Assembly (NCBI GenBank): GCA_964036155.1
Contig: OZ038422.1
Location: 56,691,201 to 56,755,200, forward strand
Direction of reading: 5' to 3'
DNA length: 64,000 nucleotides
DNA from: Diploscapter coronatus
Taxonomy: Eukaryota > Nematoda > Chromadorea > Rhabditida > Rhabditidae
Shown here: in pieces, positions 36,501 to 47,573 of the stretch
How positions within the stretch are numbered: position 1 is the first letter of the stretch
Layout of the letters: the number at the start of each line of letters is the position of its first letter
Translations under genes and position numbers: made by a program
Notes under the pieces: model-generated
The model's database searches: none
Told to the model about the DNA's origin: nothing
What the model saw: the letters and a program-made list of their open reading frames with translations, nothing else

Positions 36501-39500
36501 TTTAGATAGGAAAGTTTATAAAATTTATAGCCAATCCAAAAAAAACTATTACAAGAATTACAAATCCACCTTACCTTCTTGAGGAATTGAAGAGATTGAA
36601 GAGCGCACTCTGAAGCAGCCAACAGAACTGAGGCTCCCGTGAAAATATCTGCTGCTGTCAGTTCGCTCTCACCTGAAAACAAATTCTCAAACAACTGAAT
36701 GAAAAAGTGAATTTGCCTTCAGAACGATCCGAAGAAGTGGACGGAGACACGCAATCGACCAGGAAGTCGAGCACTTCGATCTGAAACACCATATTTCTTT
36801 CTCGACATTATATTCGCTGTCTATCACAGTCTATGCGATCTTGGTGAGCATCATCTCAATACTTTGATCCCAATTCTATTTCCAATCAGACTATTAACGC
36901 AAATGGTTTGACAGCTGCCAAGAAATTCCTGTCTACCAAGATTGTGGTCTTACCTGGACCTTCTAGAATAACCTCTGTCATTAGGCCACGTATTCATAAT
37001 CGCAACAGTACTTAAGGACCCGACCCTATTGTTATTTAGTTCTTCTTTGCATATTATTTAACGACAATAAAACTTTCTTACGAACTCACAGCGTTCTAAC
37101 TACAATATCATAACTATCTTTACACTGTCTCATGTTTATTCATATTCGAAAACAAAATGATTTTTCTTTGGACTTTGTCAAATTCTATTTTTCCCCGCAT
37201 TTTGTATTCCTCTCATTCTCTTTTCATGACCTATAGTTCTTTGTCAGCCTCATCCATTTCTAATCCTCATCCCATCTCTGTTAGCTAGAATGGGTTAGAG
37301 AACATGACTAGGTAGGGTTTAGAGTCCAAACAACCTACTCGATGAGCTGATCAATTATAAACAACATTGAGCACCCACCCACGCAACCCTACCTTTATCC
37401 TAGCTACAAGGGATGAGAAAAGGTTTACAAATGAACGAGGAGTGTGAGGATGGGGTTTGCAAAAAGCCCTGCTCTACGCTCATAAATTACATGGTGAAGA
37501 GGCATGAGTTGGCGTGTTAGTGCATTCGTTGCTTACATTCTGTTTTGCAGCAGCCCAGTCAGCAGAAGTCATTCCTCGTCTGTCTTTCTCGTTGATCACA
37601 GCCCCGCAGTCGATAAGCAATTGCACGAGCGGTAAGCTGCCCTTTGCTGCAGCCAAATGCAGAGCCGTCGTTCCGTTCGAATCTCTCAAAGACAAGTCTG
37701 TTTATCATATGCTTTTCGCAATATCCTATTATTGCTTTGAAAAACGAATTATCTTTCGCAATTTCTGAAAGGATAGCTCCTTCAAATATAATTAATTATC
37801 CCCGGAAAAATAACTTTATCTCATTTTCTAGTCCTAAGCAAGCACACAATTTCAAAAATAATAAAGGTTTGAAAGTCGACGCTAAAATTTAGCAACCGGA
37901 ACACTACCAATTCAATGTTCACCATAAATTTTTACTTTTCCTGTAAATTTGTTAAAACAAAATTGAAATCATACCTCTGATTGACATTGAGATGTTTATC
38001 GAGAATGAGTTCTCTGATTTGCTTAATATTCCCGGCATAGATGGCTCTGTGCAGAAACCCTCTTCCATTCACGTCAACCAAGGAATGACTGGTAGGCAGC
38101 AATTCCTTCTGATAGCTTGTCAGACATAACATCGCTGGAGTTCTGAAAGATGGTGATTGCTTGAAATTCTATCAAGTGAATCATACAGGAAACTAATTAA
38201 TGACGGAATGACAGGTTTCAATCAAAAATATGAATTTGATTAGAATTGTGAAGAATAATGCATGGAAAAAACGCTCCAAACCAGAGGTGTTCGAAAATAG
38301 AAATTTCGAAAAATCCGAAATCAGAAGTGAATTTAGGTTTTCGAAATTGAAATCGAAGCCTTTGAAACTCTGTAACATTTTTCTTCGAATCTGAAGACGA
38401 CTGAACTTGAGCGCACGTTTCTGTTCAAAACCGTGAAATATCTACCTTCCCATTTTATCGCGTTCGTTGATGAAGTAGTGATTGGGGAATTTCGACTCGA
38501 TGTATCTGAGGCACTCCAGATGACCATTTGCTGCCCCCAGATGCAGAGGAGTGCTCCCTGAATTCATTGCATTTCATTTATCGATTCCCTCAGAACGTCA
38601 ATCAATTACCATCTTTGTTGGCGTATCGCAGACAGGCCTCGCTGTTTGGAAGATGGAGCAGGGCTTTGACACATTCCAGATGACCTGGAAAATTAACCAA
38701 GTTTGTTTCAAAAATGAAATTATACAAGATAGCATTCTAGTGTTAACAATTTTTTTGAAGTATTCAAAAGCTAAAAAAAACTAACTACAGAACTATTTGA
38801 ATTTCTCCTAAATTCTTAAACGAAAGAAAAATGGTCTGTTTTCACGAGTTTCTCAAATTAAACTATGTTTGTAGGGAACAAGTAACGAAAATCATATTTA
38901 TGACTTTAGCATGGAATTAGACCTCTTGTATTTTACCCTTTTTCCACTTTCCCTTGGTATTTTCCAGAAAAGGGGATAAAAAGTACAAGAGGCCTGAAAT
39001 TATTCAACAAAAAACTCAAAATTAGGAAACAAAAAAGAAATTGAAACTTTGAAATAGAAAGAAATTTTTTTTTAATTTAAACCAACCGTATTTCATGGCG
39101 TAATGGAGTGGAATATTGTGCCTGCTGTCGAGAGAAATCAGCGGCCCGAAAGGCACATCGCTGCGAATTTTGCTGCCTTCGGGACTGGAACTGGACAGAC
39201 GGGCCTTGTAGAAGTGGAGCATGGCCTCGATGGCTGTGGGATTGCCATCCTTGGCAGAGAAGTGGAAGGGCGTCAGCTGCAGGGGAGAGCCCGTTGATGG
39301 CACGCAATTACGGTCCATTTTCTCCAGCAACTGCAACAGAGATGCTGATCACGCTAACCTGTCTAATACAAATGGCACAGCCATACGCAAGAATAACGCT
39401 AATGGTGTTGCGCAAAATGAAGCATTTTTGTTGTCGATTTTCACTAGTGAAGTCTTCTCATTTTTCAGAGATATTGCTCAGCTTTCTTTATCGAAGATTT

Positions 39501-41389
39501 AGTTACCTCCAGCTAATAGAGAAGTTCGTGAAAATCAACCAAATAAGGCCAGAAATGACAAGTGAATGGGCAAACTGAGAATAGACTATGTGTGCAAAAT
39601 TCGCAATCAGAGTTGGCGTTAACTATATAAATGCAGCGTCAAGTCTTACTATACAGAATGTGCTGATAAATTGGGAAAAGCTGATGAAAATTTACCAGGA
39701 TGCAAACTTCGGGGTGAGCCTTGGAAGCAGCATAATGGATTGGAAGGCAATTGTTCGTGTCTGCGACGGTCGTCATTTTTGGATCGGCGTCACACAGCAT
39801 CTGAAGGAGAAAACAATCCACGTCGTTTTCAATGGTCAATATCGATGATAAGTAAATTTACGATAAAATTGGGTGTCAATCTAATCTTGGAAATGAAGCG
39901 ACTTCTTACTTATTTCTAATGTAAGAAAGTAAGATAAAAGGCCTTTACTCAAGTTCATCTAGTTCATCAATTATTGTACTGATCAAATCAAATGAAAATT
40001 CGTGCACTAAAAATATGGAGAAAAGGCGAAATACCGAGGAATTTGCGTATTATTCTTTCCATTGCCCCACGTTAGTTCTTCCTCTTTGCGCATAGTTCAT
40101 ACACACATTTCTCGCAAGGCGCGCTTTAACACACGAACTTTCGCTTAATTTGACCAATACAATTGGTGAACTTTAGTAAAAGCCAAATAAAAATTTTCTG
40201 GAAGTTTTCCTGATTTTGAAAAAAAAATCGATGTTACCTTGACAATAGGATTGCAGGAGAAATTGAGCACAGCATGATGCAGAGCATTCATTCCAAGGCT
40301 GTCGACCTTCTTCGTTGAGGCCCCTGCTTCCAGCAGCCTTTCCACCTCAAAAAACACTTGGAGAAGGGAATGGGATAATTCGACCAACCACATTTGCATT
40401 GTTCCTTCCTGCTGCCACCATCAAGGGAGTGAACGAATTCGTGCAACTCGCATCCACATTTGCACCTCTAGACAACAGCAAGTCAACCACCTGATAGCTG
40501 AAACAAGCTCAATGATAAACAGGAATAGAGCGTTCTTAAATGCGAAAAATATTGTAAAAGCGATCAAATTAGATTCTTATCTTATTCAATTAACTGGTTT
40601 GGCAAAAAACCAATGTTCAGTTCTAAATTTTTAACAATCTGTCAAAATTGACTGTGTGCCAACAGATACTTATTATTTTGCATTTTATCTTTTGCATGCT
40701 TCTTTTCCATTCCCTACTTTTTCTTTTCGCACATCGACAATACTGGAAATGCCGGCAATTTTGAAGTGACGGGATGATGCGAGGACGTGGACTATAGTTA
40801 GGGATAGATGAGAGGAAAGTAGGGGAGAAATAACGTGGGAAAAGATAGCCCACGTCATCCTGTCATTTCTCAGTTGACAGAAATTTTTCATCTGTTACAA
40901 GGACTGACTGAGAAAAGTAAGACCTAGATTTCAGTCAATTTAAAAAGATATCTGGCATTTCTTTCGACAAACTAAATACTATGATCGATCAGTAGAATTT
41001 CTGCGAATTACTTGAAAACTAGTAAAACACGTTTTTATTTTTTTGGAACTCTAAAACATATTTAGAAATTCTAAGATTTTTTTAAACACTAAACTGGCAA
41101 AATTCAGAAAAAATATAATTGTCAAAAAGTTAAAAGAAATGGTCTGCTTACGGATCGGTGTCTATGGCAGCAGCGAGTCTGAGCGGAGTGCGTCCAGCTT
41201 CATCTCTGCTGTCGACGTCCTCGCCGTCGTCCAGCAATTGCCTCAGCATCTCCGCGTCCTTCTTGATCGATGACATCACACACGCTGAGAGCACATTCAT
41301 TCCTGCAAATTTGGCCGTCAAATGAGTGGTCCGTAATCACTCAGTCGCCCACCAGGAACCGGGTCTATTATCTTGTCCACTTTGACCAT
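33527..41389 (-). CDS. Long ankyrin-repeat protein, inversin/MLT-4-like
   Basis: The start (41387-41389, MVKVDKIIDPVPG) is about 20 nt behind a TTTTCAG acceptor. About 20 exons encode at least a dozen ankyrin repeats, for example DSRDEAGRTPLRLAAAI (41190), VDSLGMNALHHAV (40300), TNNCLPIHYAASKAH (39760), DSRHNIPLHYAMKYG (39120), SNGTTALHLAAAKGSLPLV (37650), FDRTALHLAVFSGDV (36250), DCDGRTPLMYSVFYPE (36130) and KSGYNVLHYVCNHS (35580). A Ser/Pro-rich tail follows (NLTPTKPPRARHSD), ending LLDINSDDFY. No membrane span or kinase is visible, so TRPA-type channels are unlikely. The repeat number and unstructured tail fit inversin; its nematode homologue MLT-4 acts in moulting. Other ankyrin scaffolds (ANKRD28/44 type) remain possible. 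Some exon ends are uncertain. Confidence 0.72.
34037..34222. repeat. Nested inverted repeat in an ankyrin-gene intron
   Basis: TTTTACCAGGTGTTTACCAT at 34039-34058 pairs with GTAATGGTAAACATCTGGTA at 34196-34215. An inner pair (TTTTTACCAGTTTGTAG / CATCTGGTAAAAACTA) lies inside it. The word AAAAAGTACAAGAG at its right end recurs at 38980. Confidence 0.6.
37306..37394 (-). repeat. Dispersed ~100-bp repeat, copy B
   Basis: This is the reverse-complement relative of 4656-4760, sharing GGTAGGGTTG, TGATCAGCTCATCGAG and AAACCCTACC in the same order. It lies in the intron of the ankyrin gene between about 36840 and 37480. Confidence 0.5.
38918..38999. repeat. Small hairpin in an ankyrin-gene intron
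   Basis: ACCTCTTGTATTTTACCC at 38921 pairs imperfectly with GGGGATAAAAAGTACAAGAG at 38972-38991, with about 30 nt between the arms. Confidence 0.5.
40767..40865. repeat. Inverted repeat with TGACGGGATGA ends
   Basis: TGACGGGATGATGCGAGGAC at 40767 pairs with the complement of CCCACGTCATCCTGTCA at 40849-40865. Its ends resemble those at 7926-8095, so the two may be one element family. It lies in an ankyrin-gene intron. Confidence 0.5.
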
Positions 41390-41920
41390 CGCTATCCGAG
41401 TCCAATTACCTGAAAAATACCCATTAAATTCCAGCAAAACCGGCAAAAAACACGAAGATAATTCCAGCAGCTAGCTGAAGTGCAGATTATTACGACAAAC
41501 GCGATTGTCGATTTGTTTCCCCTCGTAAAGGGAGAGCGGCAAGCGATATTAAAAATGAATGACTGAATTAATTTCCTCTCGGGTTTTATAAGTCGCCATG
41601 CTCGAAACAAACTGAGGCTATTTGATGGAGAAAATGTTGGAAAGATAATAATTCATTTGGGCATTTGCATGCATCGAAGATTTTCTAACGTAAGCCAAAT
41701 TTTAGCTCGACAAGAGGATAAATAGAAAGCGCAAATACCCTAATTTGAACGTGCCAAAGTTGACAAAAATGCGTAAACGAATTTTTGAACCGACCCCTGA
41801 GAATCTTGGAAGTTGCCAAAATTAGAACAAGTCAAATATTTTGCCATTAGTCATTGTTTCATTATCATCCGTTCCCTCTCCAACCAGTCACTCGACTGTT
41901 CTCCCGTCTCTCCATCCGAA

Positions 41921-44699
41921 ATGTCAGGTCCAATCTCTTTGTCAGAGCTGAAAGATCGTGGATTCATCAACAAGCGAGGCAATTTGGTCTTCTCCGAGCC
42001 GCACAAGTCAGTTCTGTGCTCGTTGGATTTACGAATCTTCGGAACTTCTCCAAGATCTTCATATAGAAAGGAAATTCACACTATGAGATTCCAGAATGGA
42101 GGAATGAAGGCTTCCGAAATTTTCTTAGACCTCTGCATGTGTCTTTCTAACTTCATTCATTCATGTTTCGTTGCAGTTCGGACCTGTTCTCTGCCTCATC
42201 TTCCTCCCTGCATTCCCTCTTCACCAAACCCATCAGACAGCCCTCTGCTTCTTCCTCTTCGTCCAGCTTCGCATCAAACTTCTCTGCATTCAATTCCTCT
42301 GGCAATCTGTTGACAATGACTGCGGTTAGAGCTACCCATTTATTGCTCTGAAAATGAATATCTTTCAAACAAGTGATCATGAAAAAAATTTCAGAGGATT
42401 CAAGCAGTACAGGTCCAGAAGTACCGCATCCATGGCGAGCCCAAAGCAGAACTGCGCGTTGAAAATCTCATCGATGGCGGAATCAGGTATGAGCATTTTC
42501 CTTACAATTTTACTAATTTACACTTTTGCCTGAAAGCAGTTTTGCTGTATGTCATAGGTTGATCATAGTCATTGACTGGTTTTTGTTATCATCTTTTCAC
42601 CTTTTCTCTGTCTTTTAATCCCTAAATTCGATCAAAAATAAAAGAAGTCTTAACAACTAAAGAGCGTAAACGGTTTCCCAAATCGCATCCAACATTGCCA
42701 AGTTTGTTGTTAAAATGTCCACAAGGGTGTAACTAGGATTTTGGCGAAATTGATAAACTCAAGCCAATTATCCAAACCTCGAAGAAAATAGAAAACTGAA
42801 CCTTGAAATGAGCGCATTCTTGCAATACAAAAACCCCGCGGCGGCGCGTAGATGCAATCATCATGAGCTGATTTTTGGCACAGATCAGTTTCATGGAATT
42901 TATTGTCGATATAGATTAAGTTTTTTTTATGCCTTCGCAGTCTGAACATGACTCGCTTTCTATTTTTGAGTATCACACTAGCACTTTGTGAACACTTCCA
43001 CGCTTTTTCAGGGGACGGAGTTTTCGCTCTCTACCTAACAACAGCAATTAAATTTCAAATTTGATCAATTTTCATCAATAAAGTAATCGAGATCAGCTTT
43101 TTCACAAACCATTCACTTAGAAATAATTGCAGAATGACGCTCGAATCGAAAGAGGACGTGATTATGGTGCAGCGCTGCAACAGGGCCAGGTCATTTGCAT
43201 TCTCGATCAGACAAGACTAAACGATGAAAGCTCGCGAAATGGAAGCAGAGAGAACATACAACACGACATAGCACATTCGGGAATCTTCATACATGTGAAT
43301 GCACTCTAATAAATCCTAATCACATTAAATTCAACAGTTTATTCATTATTGACACATTGAATCAGGAGCTGTATGACGGCAGACTTAGGGAGAACTTTCG
43401 CCGACAAAACGAAATTATGGAGAATAGGTAGTATTACAAATTCCGAAACCTGTTTTACACAATGAAAAAATAGTTTGCAAAATTTAAATTACAAATTAGC
43501 ATACATCATTTCTCTACAGTATAAAGTGATTCTTTCTATAAGGGATTTCGATATTTTCAAGGCCAAAAAGGTCACTATTGCCCTACTTTTTGACTTCAGG
43601 TTCGTCATCTACGCACTGTAATATAGCTGGTGAAAAAATTCAACCAAATCGTATACGCACACTTCTGAAATTCTCCATGTGAGGGTAGTTTGCATGATGT
43701 TTCTGGCGATCGTTCTCCCTAGATCTGATAGCATATCTAAATTTTCAGGTCTGCAAAAAATATCAATTCTATTATGATCTCTAAATGTATTATCTTCAAC
43801 TTCTATCAATCATAACCCCTGAATGACTCATAACTATTAAACACAAGTTTTGTAGATTTATTTGATCGTTCAAAATGCGGAGCCTAGATTTGAATGATCA
43901 AAAGTGCCCTTTTTCTCCTCCGCAATTGCTTTACTTTGTCAACCGGAACTGCAAATCTCCCCATAGATCGTTTTTCTCTAACCCACTTCATCCAAAACGA
44001 TTCGGTTCAGAAATCACCGTTTAGATGATGTAATGCGAAATAAAAAAACTAGAAATGTCCGAGCAATTTTACTTTTTTATTTGAAATTAATACTGAATTA
44101 TATGCATGTTTTAGAAATTGACTAGTCATTAGGATTTCTGATCTCTAGTCTCAAACCCCTGCTGCCTCCGCTTCCGATTCGATTTTGCAGTTCAATTATA
44201 GAACTGCTAGCCTTAATGCGATTAACCAAAGTGTTCCTGGTGGAAAATATGTTTAAAAAATAGCATAAATTTATGAAACACTGATTAGACGCCGGATGTT
44301 ATTGGCCATTATCCGGTTGAATGTTGAAATGGGGGAAAGCTAAGCATAATTCGATGTAATCTCGATATTTTGATGAGACATTTGAGGGATCATCGAGATA
44401 TTTCATATTCAGATTCAAATGTGTACAATAATGGTCTGCTATTTTGGATGAGTGAGCGTAATCTGCAAATCTGCAGGCTGAAGGCAGAGTTAATTGTTTA
44501 CGAGGGCGATTCGATCGTTGTGGCTGTTGTCGACCTCTTGAATGACAAACCGGATCGACTCTATATCGGCAGTCTGTCTGCCTATATAATTGCCCCTCTG
44601 TTGCACAACATCCAATTCCGATCTGTTCCTGTGCCTCAATTTGTCATCTGCTCCTCTATCATATCGTTTCAATATTTTATTCGCATACTTCTAGCATAA
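41921..44699 (+). CDS. Ser-rich/charged protein with an uncertain middle exon
   Basis: The start is MSGPISLSELKDRGFINKRG. Exons are 41921-42006, 42177-42324, 43133-43189, 43366-43427 and 44477-44699. Together they give 191 residues in phase: a Ser-rich stretch, then a charged helix (NDARIERGRDYGAALQQGQ, ELYDGRLRENFRRQNEIMEN), then LIVYEGDSIVVAVVDLLNDK, and a hydrophobic end ICSSIISFQYFIRILLA. A further well-formed exon at 42395-42486 (VQKYRIHGEPKAELRVENLI) is 92 nt long. Including it shifts the frame of 43133-43427, which stays open (VIMVQRCNRA) and stops at 44479-44481, giving 149 residues. I cannot tell whether this is a cassette exon or whether an exon is missing from my model. The family is not recognised. 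It diverges from the ankyrin gene, and its TAA overlaps the next ATG. Confidence 0.5.
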
Positions 44700-45418
44700 T
44701 GAATAAATTCTCGCTTGTTTCGTTGCTTTTCGTAGCTTACGGTAAGTGGATGTTCTTATTACAATGCTAAACATTAGTTTACAGTATCTTGCGGTCCATC
44801 TAATCACAGAACACCCAAGCATGTATCATCCTCTTCGCCTGAACCTATGCAGCAAAAAAGGCGTAAGACATAAATTTCACAATTTACTAAATGGTGATGA
44901 AGTGACGTTGATATGATTGCAGAAGCCCCATTGCCAACCCCGACAGAGAATCCGCAGGCAGATCCTCACGTTCCGGCCGCTAAGAGGGATGCAGAACAAG
45001 CCATTTCAGATGGTCTCTTTGATTTGTGCATTTCGTTCAATCATTTCAAATAATAATTTAGCAGCAGATACAGTAGGCGAGCAGACAGGCGAAGTTGTCG
45101 ACGCAATCTCTGATGGTTGATTTTTTATTATTTCGTTCTAAAATTTAGAACTAGTAGCTTTTCGAATTCGAAGTTCTTCTTGCATTTGATTAATGAGCAG
45201 ATGCTGAAAATGCCATCCAAAAATGGATGAAAGCAGAGAAGTCACGGGGTGGAAGTCCGAATTTAGGAACGAACGACGCAATCGAAGCAGTGACAGGCGC
45301 CACAGACGCAGCTGCTGATGCTGCTCAGAACGGTTGGTCGTCGAGAGCAAATCTCTCATAAAAAGAGATGAATAATCAACTTTCAGCTGCTGACAGAATC
45401 AACCCAACTTCTCGATAA
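44699..45418 (+). CDS. Small secreted Ala/Asp-rich protein, modular exons
   Basis: Exons are 44699-44741, 44785-44862, 44923-45012, 45062-45115, 45201-45332 and 45387-45418, giving 142 residues with all phases agreeing. It opens with a signal peptide (MNKFSLVSLLFVAYVSCG). Two Lys-Arg sites follow (PMQQKRQAPLP and HVPAAKRDAEQ), which could be cut by proprotein convertases. The rest is Ala/Asp/Glu-rich and likely amphipathic helix: AISDAADTVGEQTGEVVDAI, AIQKWMKAEK, ATDAAADAAQNAADRIN. Every intron is phase 1, and the four inner exons are multiples of three (78, 90, 54 and 132 nt). A possible acceptor (CTTCTAG) lies 4 nt before the ATG. I do not recognise a family; a propeptide-bearing secreted peptide or LEA-like helix protein is possible. 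AATAAA near 45573 may be its poly(A) signal. Confidence 0.7.
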
Positions 45419-47234
45419 TTGGTTCATAAAACAGCCACCTGTCCTCATACACATACACAACTTTTTAACTTATAATTCAACGATACGCTGAATCTCAGGA
45501 TATCTACTGACATATTTTTTGAATATGCATTCCTGTCAACACAAATAACGAGTTATTTTGACAAATGAGATCTAATAAATTCTTGAAAAGTAATAAATCT
45601 TTTTCTGCAAGTATTGTTATTGTTAAAGACCGATGATTTTTCACTTCAAAATCGAATCGATATCTAACTAAAAAATTTACTCTTGCCGAAGTTTTATCCA
45701 AATTGGAGTGTTATTCAATAGTGACAATTATTTGCCATTTGCTATTCCCAGCATAATTCATAGAAGCCGATTTCTTCAAATTTAATGATATAAATTGTTT
45801 CGTAATTTTTGAGTTGATTAAACTCATCAATCCGATATAAATAATCGTTCTATTCAACTTCCAAATCTACTATGAATATCTAACACAGATCATTGATCCT
45901 TGTTTTCGAGATCAGAAATTTATGTCCAAAATTGCATACGTCTATAAAAACTAACATCTGTCGGTCTAAGGAACTACGAACAACATTTACCTTCTAAATA
46001 CCATTCTTTTGAAATTCTTTCGAAAATTCAAAAATAACAACATAAACTAATCAGAATGGGAAGGACAAAAGAATTGAAATAGATTATTCATGCCATGTTT
46101 CGCACATCTAACATTAGATACTCGCCGTCGAAATCTATAAATAGCCGAAGGAACTAGTTGGAATCCGCTTTCCCCTTGTCTTCAGGATCTTATGATCTCC
46201 TCCTGATATCGACGGATCGGTCCCGAGGTTTCTTGCCCCCCTGATCTCATACATTTATTGCAAAGGAATAATGTTGTATGTGAAACCCTGTTCTATTATC
46301 ATTCCACGCAGGAGCGTCAAGCACAAAAATAGTACTATATAGTCACAAATATATGTTAGATCAATTGAAACAACAATGTTATCAAAAGTTAAATTTGTTC
46401 ACAAATGAGGCTGAGCGTTATAAATTTCGTTACAAATCGTTAAGTTTTTTGTTTTAATTATCCATTTATCCTTCTTCAAATATACTCCTTGTAGCATGCG
46501 TAAAGGAGAGTTAGGAACCTATCCCAAAAGCGAATTCTCGAATGAATAAACAAACGATTTTTAACACAAATGTTAGCGATCAACTCTATTCACTAACATC
46601 AAATTTACACATATCTTTTTATAATTAGATTTGATCATATAAAGTTGATATAAGTTATAGTCGAAAATATTTAATCTAAAAGATTCATATCAGTTAGGAT
46701 GATATAGTAATTTAATCAGAATTATCAAAATCCATTACATTCTATCTACGAATTTATGTGTTCCAAATTCACAACTACATTCTCGAAAAATTTGAGCTGC
46801 TTAATCGTTGTGGTACAAAATTTGCATTTCAAGATTTAAATTGCGATTCTAGAACTTTAAAATTAGTAATCTAGTTTATGGTCGTTCTTACATGCTTAGA
46901 TCATAAAGATGCTTGAATAAATAAATATAACTAATAACAATGCCGCTGATTAAACATGAAGTCTGTCACTAATTATCAACCATCGGTTCAAGATAATGAT
47001 GTTTCCAATCGTATAAGTACTCGGAAATATTACAGATTTTCGAAGTAGTTTCACTGTCAAACCTTACTTTTATCCATTAACTCTTAAAAAAGTTAGTCTC
47101 GAAAGAAAATAATCTCATGCACTTCATTAGTCATTTTTGGCTACGCTCTTCATTACGACTCCGCCCATTCGTTGAAGACATTAATTTCAGACAAAAAATG
47201 TCTGTGTAGTATTAGAGAGGAATGAAAGGAGGAA
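45419..47234. other. AT-rich intergenic region
   Basis: I find no gene here. A less AT-rich patch at about 46130-46260 (with CGACGGATCGGTCCCGAGG) stands out, but it has no tRNA-like B box or ORF. Confidence 0.5.
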
Positions 47235-47242
47235 TATATAAG
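47235..47242 (+). promoter_or_regulatory. TATA box of lipase A
   Basis: TATATAAG lies about 340 nt before the lipase ATG. A transcript starting near 47265 would have a short leader joined at the CTTTCAG acceptor (ending about 47554) just before the ATG at 47574. Confidence 0.45.
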
Positions 47243-47573
47243 CAAGTTAGGTTAGTTGGCGGAGCAAAGAATCCCAGTAAGGTTTCGAGTCTTCTTGAGA
47301 TGCTTTATCGCCATTTCTATCTATTGCGATTCCGCTTCAATTCTCATTTTTCGTTCTTTTTTGCTGTCATTTTCCTTATCGCAAATGTGTGTGATACGCT
47401 TTTCATGTCTCCATGTAAGTTTTCTTGTCAACTCCACAAAAAAGTCGGTTCGCTGCGTATCTGTTCCAAGTTAATTTCGAATTCCATCCATAACTTTGTC
47501 GGTCATTTCGACCACCAATTCTCGTCCTCACTACTACTTCATTGTCTTCTTTCAGGAACATCAGCTGTCAATA

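Noticed and set aside
43609..43809. Minus-strand ORF in an intron of the Ser-rich gene
   Set aside because: It contains a stretch that looks weakly coding and a possible acceptor, but there is no partner exon or known family, so it is not enough for a call.
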